Source: GCA-001856825 sp049965815 (GTDB lineage: Archaea; Thermoplasmatota; Thermoplasmata; Thermoplasmatales; GCA-001856825). Taken from it: DNA of 47,590 nucleotides. Both the position numbers and the translations under genes were made by a program. Of the stretch, positions 35,200-42,811 are shown in pieces. How positions within the stretch are numbered: the first letter of the stretch is position 1; each line of letters opens with the position of its first letter. Below the pieces are notes generated by a model, which had not been told where the DNA came from, made no database searches, and worked only from the letters and a program-made list of their open reading frames with translations. The stretch spans positions 1 to 47,590 of the forward strand of contig JBMFVV010000010.1 of NCBI GenBank assembly GCA_049965815.1, read 5' to 3'.

Positions 35200-37122
35200 A
35201 TGAAATATGAAGAAGTAATAGCTATTACAAAGGAAAACTTGGAATTGATATTTCCAGGACTAGAATACACTAGCCTGGATATGGAAGGAGCAAATGTGGT
35301 GCTCTATTCAAAAGAGAGCCATAAGTTCCTTGAAGATCAGGAGAAAATAAAGAAGCTTGCCCAGTCCATCAGGAAGAGAATAATCGTCAGGCCAGATTCT
35401 TCTTCGCTAATTGACGAAGAGGAAGCAGAGGAAAAAATAAGGAAGATAATGCCAGAGGGCGTTTCCATATCAGACATATTCTTTGATCACGATTCTGGCG
35501 AGGTGCTAATAGAGGTCGACGATCCTGAAAGGATACAGGGTTATGACTCACAGATAATGGCCAATATCAGAAAGGAAGTGAAATGGGCTCCACGAATAAT
35601 TAGGACGCCTCCGATCAAGAGTGCGACCATAAAGATGGTACGTGAATTCATGAAGGCCGAGTCGGAGGAGAGAAGGAAATTCCTAAGGGACTTGGGGAAG
35701 AGAATATCTAGGGACCCCCTGCCGGGCGAGAACTATGTCCGTCTCACGTGCTTAGGTGCTTGGAGGGAAGTCGGCAGGGCATCTTCCCTTCTCATGACAA
35801 AGAATTCTAAGATAATGATAGATTGTGGGCTGGACCCAGCTGCAATTGACACTGATGATCCAGCTAGCGGTGCCCCATACCTTAATGCACCAGAGATATG
35901 GCCGTTAAATTCTATAGACGGGGTCGTGCTAACACATGCTCATATGGACCATGGTGGGTTCCTCCCCTATTTGTTCAGCATAGGATATGACGGTCCCGTT
36001 TACCTTACGGCACCTACTAGGGACCTCTTATTGCTTCTGCTTATGGACTATGTGAAGCTCGGCATGTCTGAGAACAGGAAGGTACCGTACAAGATGGACG
36101 ATATAAGGAAGCTGATAAGACACACGGTTACACTAAATTATAACGAGACCACGGACATTTCATCTGATGTAAGAGTCACACTAAGGAATGCAGGGCACAT
36201 TCTCGGTTCATCTGTTGTTCATTTTCACATAGGTGAAGGTTTCCACAACCTCCTGATGTCTGGGGACATAAAATACATGAATTCCTGGCTCTTCAATGCT
36301 GCAGATAGCAGACTGCCCAGGGTGGAGACTTTTGTTACTGAGAGCACATATGGTGGAAGGAATGATTTCCAACCAACCCGTCAGGAAGCAGGAGAGAGAC
36401 TGGCACAGATAGTAAGGCTTGCTGCAGAGAGGAAGGGGAAGGTATTGGTACCGGTATTTGCAGTGGGAAGGAGCCAAGAAGTAATGCTTGTACTTGAAGA
36501 AAAGTACAGATTGGGGGAGATCCCGAAAGTTCCAGTTTACCTCGATGGAATGATATATGAGGCCACGAGTATCCATACAGCTTACCCTGAATTCCTCAAT
36601 TCAAACCTCAGGGACCTGATTACGAGGAAAAAAGAGAACCCATTCCTGTCTGACATATTCGTCAGAGTAGATGCACCTGACACGAGGGAAGAGATAGTCA
36701 GTGACGTTGGCCCACTTGTCGTACTTGCCACGTCTGGTATGATGAACGGCGGACCGGTAATTGAGTATTTCTCCAACTGGGCTAACGACGAAAGAAATTT
36801 CCTTGTATTCGTGGGATATCAGGCGGAGGGCACCATGGGAAGAAGGATACTTTCTGGCGCAAAGCAGCTGAATGTGAGGAGAAACGACGGTTACAAGGAA
36901 GTGAAGGTTGCTTTGTCTGTAGAGAGCGTTGACGGTTTCTCAGGTCATTCAGACAGAAGACAGCTCATGAAGTACATAGAGGCCCTGGAATTCAAGCCCA
37001 AGAAAATACTTGTAAATCACGGAGACGCAAAGAACGCCGTTGAATTCTCCAGAGCCCTGGCGTTAAAATTTGGCGTGGATAGTTACGCACCATACAATCT
37101 CGAGACTGTAAGACTCAGGTAA
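35200..37122 (+). CDS. aCPSF1 / FttA beta-CASP ribonuclease (transcription termination factor)
   Basis: With the ATG at 35200, preceded by AAGGA, the product is 640 residues, the family length. Two KH-type RNA-binding domains fill about 1-140. The metallo-beta-lactamase core has THAHMDHGG with HAHMDH at 246-251, GHILGSS, SGDIKY, and then the beta-CASP part with TESTYGG and SGHSD. VNHGDAKNAVEF near the end supplies the last metal ligand. It cleaves RNA 3' ends after U-rich tracts and terminates transcription in archaea. A TTG at 35176 is an unlikely alternative start. Confidence 0.96.
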   Translation: MKYEEVIAITKENLELIFPGLEYTSLDMEGANVVLYSKESHKFLEDQEKIKKLAQSIRKRIIVRPDSSSLIDEEEAEEKIRKIMPEGVSISDIFFDHDSGEVLIEVDDPERIQGYDSQIMANIRKEVKWAPRIIRTPPIKSATIKMVREFMKAESEERRKFLRDLGKRISRDPLPGENYVRLTCLGAWREVGRASSLLMTKNSKIMIDCGLDPAAIDTDDPASGAPYLNAPEIWPLNSIDGVVLTHAHMDHGGFLPYLFSIGYDGPVYLTAPTRDLLLLLLMDYVKLGMSENRKVPYKMDDIRKLIRHTVTLNYNETTDISSDVRVTLRNAGHILGSSVVHFHIGEGFHNLLMSGDIKYMNSWLFNAADSRLPRVETFVTESTYGGRNDFQPTRQEAGERLAQIVRLAAERKGKVLVPVFAVGRSQEVMLVLEEKYRLGEIPKVPVYLDGMIYEATSIHTAYPEFLNSNLRDLITRKKENPFLSDIFVRVDAPDTREEIVSDVGPLVVLATSGMMNGGPVIEYFSNWANDERNFLVFVGYQAEGTMGRRILSGAKQLNVRRNDGYKEVKVALSVESVDGFSGHSDRRQLMKYIEALEFKPKKILVNHGDAKNAVEFSRALALKFGVDSYAPYNLETVRLR

Positions 37123-37178
37123 TGAAAAAAACGAGTTTTAAATAATAATTCCCTATACGGTTAGGGAAGGATGTTGCA

Positions 37179-37625
37179 ATGGTCAATTTCAAGGATATAC
37201 CGCCTGAAATGTTGATAAAGGAACTATCAAACAGGCTTTCTAAGGAGATAGCAGAGCCAAAATGGGCCAAGGAAGTAAAGACAGGTCTACACAAGGAAAG
37301 GGGACCAAACGAAACCAACTGGTACTACATCAGGGTGGCCTCCGTACTGAGAAAGGTTGCAGTTAATTCCCCAATAGGGATAGAGAAACTCGCATCTGAA
37401 TACGGAGGAAAGGTGGACAGGGGATCGAAGGCACATCACGCGGGGAAGGGTTCCAGAAAGATTCTTAGGAATGCATTACAAGATTTGGAAAAACTTGGTT
37501 ATGTATTGAAGAATAAGAAGGGAAGATCTATATCTTCAGCTGGAACAAAGCTGTTGAACTCTGCAGCTCTAAATGCGGCAGAGCAACTGAAGGAGAGTGT
37601 TCCATCCATAGAGAAGTATATTTAA
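37179..37625 (+). CDS. rps19e: Ribosomal protein eS19
   Basis: The product is 148 residues. It has the eS19 features: PKWAKEVKTGLHKERGPNE near 27-45, the WYYIRVASVLRKVAVNSPIG motif, and YGGKVDRGSKAHHAGKGS with its winged-helix continuation. It is the first gene of a translation cluster that runs to 40677. In archaea eS19, PDCD5, eL39, eL31 and aIF6 commonly stay together. Confidence 0.96.
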   Translation: MVNFKDIPPEMLIKELSNRLSKEIAEPKWAKEVKTGLHKERGPNETNWYYIRVASVLRKVAVNSPIGIEKLASEYGGKVDRGSKAHHAGKGSRKILRNALQDLEKLGYVLKNKKGRSISSAGTKLLNSAALNAAEQLKESVPSIEKYI

Positions 37626-37637
37626 GGGTGATGGGAG

Positions 37638-37979
37638 TTGACTGACGACAGGGAACTTGAAGAAATCAAAAGGAAGCGCCTCGCTGATCTCCAGAATCAG
37701 GCAGCAGCAAACCAGGCGATGCAGGACAAGGAAGAGTACCAGAGAAAGGCTGCGGAGAAGGAGAGGCAAGATATCGTCAAGAGGTTTGTGACCCCGGAGG
37801 CCTACGAGAGGCTCACAAACGTGAAGCTCGTCAGGCCAGAGTTAGTGGAAAATGTGGAGAACCAGATAATAATGCTTGCCCAGTCAGGTCGCTTGAACAG
37901 GCTGATCACTGACGCAGAGGTAAAATCCCTCCTGGCAAGGTTATCGGAAAAGAGAGAAACTAAAATAGAGAGGAGATGA
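37638..37979 (+). CDS. PDCD5-family DNA-binding protein
   Basis: The product is 113 residues. The Ala/Gln/Lys-rich N-terminal helix (RKRLADLQNQAAANQAM) is followed by the three-helix core with VTPEAYERLTNVKLVRPELV and VENQIIMLAQSGRLN. Archaeal members are small basic proteins reported to bind DNA; cellular role is uncertain. The start is TTG at 37638; GGTGAT precedes it by 5 bases. It ends 6 bp before eL39. Confidence 0.93.
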   Translation: MTDDRELEEIKRKRLADLQNQAAANQAMQDKEEYQRKAAEKERQDIVKRFVTPEAYERLTNVKLVRPELVENVENQIIMLAQSGRLNRLITDAEVKSLLARLSEKRETKIERR

Positions 37980-37985
37980 ACGTAT

Positions 37986-38141
37986 TTGGCAAGAAATAAG
38001 CATGTGGCGACGAAGAAAAGACTGATGGCAAAAGTGAACGAGAATTCCAGGGTTCCTGCCTGGGTAATGATGAAGACGAACAGGAGAGTTACCACCAATC
38101 CCAAAAGGAGAACGTGGAGAAGGAATAAATTGAAGGAGTGA
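37986..38141 (+). CDS. rpl39e: Ribosomal protein eL39 (51 residues)
   Basis: This small gene starts with TTG at 37986 and ends with TGA at 38139-38141. The translation begins MARNKHVATKKRLMAKVNEN and continues with SRVPAWVMMKTNRR and PKRRTWRRNKLKE. This is the full eL39 sequence, with its near-invariant SRVPAWV(M)MKT(N/D)R and WRR motifs. The protein lines the peptide exit tunnel. It lies 6 bp after the PDCD5-like gene, and eL31 follows 5 bp later. Confidence 0.95.
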   Translation: MARNKHVATKKRLMAKVNENSRVPAWVMMKTNRRVTTNPKRRTWRRNKLKE

Positions 38142-38146
38142 GAAGA

Positions 38147-38416
38147 TTGGCAGAGAAAGAAGTAGAAATGACGATATCGTTGAAGGAGATAGTTTATGTT
38201 TCGAGGAAGAGAAGGAGTTCGGCTGCGGTCTCCTTGCTGAGGGGTAAAGTTGCACGTTTCATGAAGGTTCCATCTGACAACGTGTGGATAGATGATTCTG
38301 TGAACAGGTTCATCTGGAAAAGGGGAATCGAAAAACCCCCAAGGAAATTGAGGGTAAAGATATTAAAACTGGAAGAGGATAATTCTGCAGAGGTGCTTCT
38401 TCCAGACCAGGCATGA
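38147..38416 (+). CDS. rpl31e: Ribosomal protein eL31
   Basis: The product is 89 residues if TTG 38147 is used. Starts at GTG 38138 or ATG 38168 are also possible, but GGAG at 38135-38138 fits the TTG best. The core reads VYVSRKRRSSAAVSLLRGKVARF, then VWIDDSVNRFIWKRGIEKPPRK, the hallmark of eL31. It sits near the tunnel exit on the large subunit. It ends in a four-base overlap with aIF6. Confidence 0.95.
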   Translation: MAEKEVEMTISLKEIVYVSRKRRSSAAVSLLRGKVARFMKVPSDNVWIDDSVNRFIWKRGIEKPPRKLRVKILKLEEDNSAEVLLPDQA

Positions 38417-39069
38417 TACAGGTATCAAGGATATTCAATTCTCCTTTTTTGGGGGTGTACCTCAAAACTTGGGAGGCATATACCCTAATCCCAAGGAACT
38501 CGGATCGTGACATTAAAAGTCTCGTTTCCTACTACCTTAAAACTGAACCCATAGAGATGACGATAGGAAGCTCAAACCTCCTCGGATCGCTTTCAGTGAT
38601 GAATTCCAACGGGATGATTTTCAGTAATATTGCATCGGAAGAGGAACTGAGCGTCATACCAAAGGACAGCAATGTGGCCGTTCTCAAGGATAATTTGAAT
38701 GCAGTCGGAAACAACATTTTGGTAAACGACAAGGCAGCCTTGATTCACGAAGATTTCAGTGACGAGTCAGTGAGGATAATAAAGGATGTGCTGGGCGTAG
38801 AAGTGTTTAAAGGGTCTTTCAAGGAGATAAAGACAGTTGGTTCCAGCGGGCTAGTCACCGCTTCAGGACTGGTGATACCACCGAATATGACTGACGAGGA
38901 GATAGAGGAACTCGGTAAGATATTTGGAGTAAAGGGAAGAGTAGGCACTGCCAACTTTGGCAGCCTCTATGTGGGGGCATCAGTGGTTTCCAACAGCAAA
39001 GGTGCATTGATAGGAGAAGATAGTACAACAGTAGAGATTTCTAATATCGAAGAAGCACTTAATCTATGA
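38413..39069 (+). CDS. eif6: Translation initiation factor aIF6
   Basis: The product is 218 residues, the standard length, with five repeats in a pentein fold. Visible signs are SPFLGVYLKTWEAYTLIPRN at the start, GSSNLLGSLSVMNSNG, and later GLVTASGLVIPPN and GTANFGSLYVGASVVSNSKG. It binds the large subunit and blocks joining of subunits. ATGA overlaps link it to eL31 upstream and to the methyltransferase downstream. Confidence 0.96.
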   Translation: MIQVSRIFNSPFLGVYLKTWEAYTLIPRNSDRDIKSLVSYYLKTEPIEMTIGSSNLLGSLSVMNSNGMIFSNIASEEELSVIPKDSNVAVLKDNLNAVGNNILVNDKAALIHEDFSDESVRIIKDVLGVEVFKGSFKEIKTVGSSGLVTASGLVIPPNMTDEEIEELGKIFGVKGRVGTANFGSLYVGASVVSNSKGALIGEDSTTVEISNIEEALNL

Positions 39070-39602
39070 AAATAGAGCGCTGCCAAGGAGTATACGAACC
39101 AGACGATGATTCTTACCTCCTGATCGGAATAGAGGAAATAAAGGGAAACCTGATTGAGATAGGGTGCGGAACTGGAATCGTAGGATTGCACTATGCTGCA
39201 AAGGGGGTCAGTACCATTCTTGTAGATATTTCCAGGGAGGCTGTCAATTGTGCCAGAAAAAATGCCCTTTTGAATAGAATATACGTCGGGATAATCAGGG
39301 CAGATATGTTTGAAGGGATTAAGGGGAAATTCGACTATTGCATTTTCAACCCACCCTACCTTCCAGAAGATTCTCCCAATCACGCATCTTGGACAGGAGG
39401 GAAGAAAGGAAACGAGATTACCATCAGATTCCTTGGGGGAATAAGGAATTTCTCCAAACACGCTTTTTATATAGAGTCTTCATTATCCCCCATCCCGAAG
39501 GATGTGTTTGAAGGACTTAGCTTTGAAACATTGAAAAAGATAGATTACGAATTCGAAGAACTAAGCCTGGTGAAGGTAACCGTGAATGCCATCGATCGAT
39601 GA
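39066..39602 (+). CDS. HemK2/MTQ2-like glutamine methyltransferase
   Basis: The product is 178 residues. Opening VYEPDDDSYLLI is typical of the HemK2 branch. The SAM site is LIEIGCGTGIVGLHYA near residues 31-46, and IFNPPYLPED near 94-103 carries the NPPY motif that holds the target Gln or Lys side chain. The eukaryotic/archaeal form methylates the GGQ glutamine of release factor aRF1. Its position between aIF6 and a DRG GTPase fits a role in translation. The start overlaps aIF6 by four bases and the end overlaps the DRG gene by 17 bases. Confidence 0.9.
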   Translation: MKIERCQGVYEPDDDSYLLIGIEEIKGNLIEIGCGTGIVGLHYAAKGVSTILVDISREAVNCARKNALLNRIYVGIIRADMFEGIKGKFDYCIFNPPYLPEDSPNHASWTGGKKGNEITIRFLGGIRNFSKHAFYIESSLSPIPKDVFEGLSFETLKKIDYEFEELSLVKVTVNAIDR

Positions 39603-40677
39603 GGAAATAAAGGAATTAGAGGAAGAAATAAAGAAGACACAATACAACAAGGCTACAGAGCACCATATTGGGAGAATAAAGGCAAAAATTGCCAAACTTG
39701 AAAAGACGAAGGAGGAAAGGTCAAAGAAGGGAGGGGGAACGGGGTTTTTCATAAAGAAGGGCATCTACCCCAGCATCGGGCTGCTGGGCCCGCCATCTGT
39801 TGGGAAAAGCAGCATCCTTAATGCGATCACAAACGCTGATAGCAGGGTGGGTGAATTCGATTTCACGACACTCTCAATTGTTCCAGGTGTCATGGAATAT
39901 AAAGACATGAAGTTCAGGATCCTGGACCTTCCGGGTGTCATAGAGGGGGCACATGAGGGGAAAGGGAGGGGTAGGGAAGTAATTTCAGTGCTAAGGAATG
40001 TGGACCTCATAGTGATTGTCCTAGACCCGTTTAAATACGATCCATCCTATATACTCAGGGAACTGCAGAGGGAGGGTATAAGGATAAACCAGAAACCTCC
40101 AAAGATGTCAGTCATAATGAAGGATCGCGGTGGGCTAAATATAACAAAGGTTGGAAAGCCAGATTTCGATCCTGAGCTGCTGAAATCAATATCCAGAGAG
40201 TTCGGGATAATAAATGCAGATATAATCATAAGGCAATCGATGACGCCAGACCAGTTTATAGACGGTCTGCTGGGTAACAGGGTCTATGTCCCTGCCATCT
40301 TCATCTTGAATAAATCAGATACACAGGAATTTAAAAAGGCATATGACTTCCTTGAGTCCATAGGAATAGACCCCGTGCCAACTTCAATAGTCAAAAAGAG
40401 GAATATAGAGCTTCTTAAGGAGAAGATAGCGGGCAAGGTCAGGATGATAAGGGTCCACCTGATCCCGTCAAATGCTCCAACGGACAAGGAACCGATGGTC
40501 GTAAGGGAAGGAAGCACTGTGGAAGACGTTTGCAAGGCAGTTCACACAGACTTCGTAGAGAAGTTCAAGTTTGCGACCATAACGGGGAGGTCGGTCAGGT
40601 TTTCTAACCAGAGGGTTGGACTAGATCACGTGGTTCAGGACGGGGACAATCTTACAGTCTTCCTGAGGAAGGGCTGA
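39586..40677 (+). CDS. DRG-family GTPase (OBG-like, TGS domain)
   Basis: The product is 363 residues. An N-terminal coiled coil (about 1-50, Lys/Glu-rich) leads to the G domain: G1 GPPSVGKS at 68-75, G3 DLPGV near 113, G4 NKSD near 243. An inserted S5D2L-like part lies inside the G domain. The TGS domain covers about 285-363 and ends LTVFLRKG. DRG proteins associate with ribosomes and are thought to help translation of difficult sequences. This is the last gene of the translation cluster. Confidence 0.95.
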   Translation: MPSIDEEIKELEEEIKKTQYNKATEHHIGRIKAKIAKLEKTKEERSKKGGGTGFFIKKGIYPSIGLLGPPSVGKSSILNAITNADSRVGEFDFTTLSIVPGVMEYKDMKFRILDLPGVIEGAHEGKGRGREVISVLRNVDLIVIVLDPFKYDPSYILRELQREGIRINQKPPKMSVIMKDRGGLNITKVGKPDFDPELLKSISREFGIINADIIIRQSMTPDQFIDGLLGNRVYVPAIFILNKSDTQEFKKAYDFLESIGIDPVPTSIVKKRNIELLKEKIAGKVRMIRVHLIPSNAPTDKEPMVVREGSTVEDVCKAVHTDFVEKFKFATITGRSVRFSNQRVGLDHVVQDGDNLTVFLRKG

Positions 40678-40688
40678 TCTGGGGGGAA

Positions 40689-40710
40689 GGTCAGTATATA
40701 AAGTCTGACC
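40689..40710 (+). promoter_or_regulatory. Palindromic operator candidate enclosing a TATA box
   Basis: GGTCAG (40689-40694) and CTGACC (40705-40710) are perfect inverted repeats ten bases apart, and the spacer contains TATATAAA (40695-40702). The next gene starts with ATG at 40733, about 31 bp after the TATA box. A protein bound to the palindrome would block TBP/TFB, a standard way of repression in archaea. Confidence 0.55.
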
Positions 40711-40732
40711 AATATTTTTATATTGATTAACT

Positions 40733-41035
40733 ATGGGGGAAGAAGCCACAGGTAGTGAAAAATTGGCAGAAAGAGTACTTGCATTCGTGGACTTGTTCGT
40801 GGACTCGCAGCAGATGGATCAGGTGATATCATCCCTTAAGGAGATTAAGAACGCAATCCAAATTTACGAAGTGACAGGGGAGTTTGACGTCATCGTGCTT
40901 GTCAACGTTGCAAGCATTGAGGAATTCAGGGATATGCTCAAAAACAGGATAATGAAGATTAATGGGATAAAAAGCACAGTTACATCTATAGTTTTAAAGT
41001 CACACAGGAATCACGTCCTAGACGTTCCAGAGTGA
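40733..41035 (+). CDS. Stand-alone Lrp/AsnC ligand-binding (RAM) domain protein
   Basis: The product is 100 residues. It has the alpha/beta RAM fold pattern: AERVLAFVDLFVDSQQMDQV, VTGEFDVIVLVNVASIEEF, and VTSIVLKSH at the end. The DNA-binding helix-turn-helix of full Lrp proteins is absent. Such single-domain proteins bind amino acids or other small ligands and may join with full-length Lrp partners. It lies between the DRG gene and the kdp operon on the same strand, 99 bp before kdpA. Confidence 0.85.
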   Translation: MGEEATGSEKLAERVLAFVDLFVDSQQMDQVISSLKEIKNAIQIYEVTGEFDVIVLVNVASIEEFRDMLKNRIMKINGIKSTVTSIVLKSHRNHVLDVPE

Positions 41036-41134
41036 TCTGAGGTCGGAGTTTCTTACGGGAGAATCACGTAAAGATTGTTATGTCTGTCTATTATATGGGG
41101 GTATACAAAGGAGGTCTAGCCGGTAGGTGAAGAT

Positions 41135-42811
41135 ATGCTCACTCTTGAAGACCTGTTCGTTGTCGCTCTCGTATGGGGAATAGTCATAATCTTCTCCTGG
41201 TTCCTTTCAGGGTATCTATTCGGAGTCTTCACGGGTAGAAAAGGCAGGCTTGATAGAATATTAGTTCCTGTCGAGAATTTTATATACCTACTGGCAGGAA
41301 TAGACAGCTCTAAGAATATGGGCTGGAAGGAATACTTCAAAGCCCTTCTATATCTTAATGCGGGGCAGGCAATTCTTGCATTCTTCATCCTAATGTTCCA
41401 GCAGAGTTTGCCGTTAAATCCGATGCATTATTCCGGAATGTCGTGGTCCCTTGCCCTGAATACCATCCTTTCCTTCTCTTCAAACACCAACTTGCAGCAT
41501 TATAGTGGAGAACTGACGCTTTCCTACCTGAGCCAGATGTCTGCAATTCAGTTTCTTCAATTCACTTCAGCCGCAACTGGTCTTTCTGTAGGTGTTGCAG
41601 TGATCAGGGGATTTGCTGGTAAGGCCAAGACTATTGGAAATTTCTATTACGACTACGTCAGATCCCTTACTAGGGTGCTTCTCCCCCTTGCTTTTGTCGC
41701 AACGATTATTTTGATCTTCCTTGGCGTTCCACAGGCTCTGAGCGGTTACCCAACAATTCCTACCCTTCAAAAGGGTGCATTTGAGGTACTCTACAAGGGG
41801 CCCATAGCCTCCCTCGTTTCGATAATGCAGCTTGGAACGAATGGTGGTGGCTATTTCGGTGCGAACTCTGCTTACCCCTTGCAGAATCCAAGCCAGGTGA
41901 GCGACCTTTTTGAAATTGGCCTGATGATGTTCATTCCCACTTCACTCCTTTTCCTGTTCGGAAGGATGGTGGGAAACAACAAGGAAGGTAGAACACTGTT
42001 CCTTGCAGCGTATGCGATATACGGCCTTGACCTCCTCATAGCGTTCCTTCCAACAGCAGGCATCGGAAGGGGGTTAGAGGTGGGGTTCGGAGGGGTTGCA
42101 TCCACACTATGGACAGTTACTACGACTGCCTTTACCACAGGGTCTGTAAACGCTTCTCTTGCCGCATTCAATCCAGTCGTTATCTTGACCGCATTCTTCG
42201 GGATGCTGATACAGGGTGCGCCCGGTGGAACTGGCGTAGGTGTCATGTACCTGATAATGTATGTCATAGTCACGATCTTCCTAGTAGGTCTAATGGCAGG
42301 GAGGACACCAGAATACTTGGGAGTGAAAATAGAGGGGAGTGACGTTAAGCTTGCAGTAGCTGCTTTCCTCACCCATCCCATAATTATCCTTGTGCCGACA
42401 GTTGTTGCATTCGTCATTGGAGCAGAATCTACCGTTGGACTTTCGGCTAACGCTATAGGTTTTACAAGGATATTCTATGAATTCACATCAGCGGCTGCTA
42501 ACAACGGATCAGATTTCCTCGGTGCAGCTGGCAATACGGTCTTTTTCAATATAACAACAGGTATTGTAATGTGGCTCGGCAGGTTCCTGCCAATTCTATT
42601 CATGCTTGCAATAGCGGACAGCGTGTCAACGAGGAAGAGGAGCCAGAAGCAGGGGCTTAAGACGGGCAACATCAGTTTCGTTGTGATACTGGTGTTCAGT
42701 ATTTTCATTCTCACAGTGCTGACATTCTTCCCATTCCTTGTTCTTGGGCCTGTACTTCAGTTCCTGCAAGGTATGAGATTAGGTATAGGGGGTGTGATCT
42801 TTGGTCTCTAA
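41135..42811 (+). CDS. kdpA: K+-transporting ATPase subunit A (KdpA)
   Basis: The product is 558 residues with about ten membrane helices. The four selectivity-filter loops of the K+-channel-like subunit are all present: SSNTNLQHYSGE, GTNGGGYFGANSAYP, GAPGGTGVGV and NNGSDFLGAAGNT. The potassium enters here and moves to KdpB through an internal tunnel. AGGTGA precedes the ATG at 41135 by 4 bases, and a TATA-like CTATTATA lies about 45 bp upstream. No KdpF-like peptide is found before it. Confidence 0.97.
   Translation: MLTLEDLFVVALVWGIVIIFSWFLSGYLFGVFTGRKGRLDRILVPVENFIYLLAGIDSSKNMGWKEYFKALLYLNAGQAILAFFILMFQQSLPLNPMHYSGMSWSLALNTILSFSSNTNLQHYSGELTLSYLSQMSAIQFLQFTSAATGLSVGVAVIRGFAGKAKTIGNFYYDYVRSLTRVLLPLAFVATIILIFLGVPQALSGYPTIPTLQKGAFEVLYKGPIASLVSIMQLGTNGGGYFGANSAYPLQNPSQVSDLFEIGLMMFIPTSLLFLFGRMVGNNKEGRTLFLAAYAIYGLDLLIAFLPTAGIGRGLEVGFGGVASTLWTVTTTAFTTGSVNASLAAFNPVVILTAFFGMLIQGAPGGTGVGVMYLIMYVIVTIFLVGLMAGRTPEYLGVKIEGSDVKLAVAAFLTHPIIILVPTVVAFVIGAESTVGLSANAIGFTRIFYEFTSAAANNGSDFLGAAGNTVFFNITTGIVMWLGRFLPILFMLAIADSVSTRKRSQKQGLKTGNISFVVILVFSIFILTVLTFFPFLVLGPVLQFLQGMRLGIGGVIFGL

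Noticed and set aside
41082..41132. Short frame upstream of kdpA as a possible KdpF
   Set aside because: It encodes 16 polar residues and overlaps the kdpA ribosome binding site; KdpF is a hydrophobic single helix.
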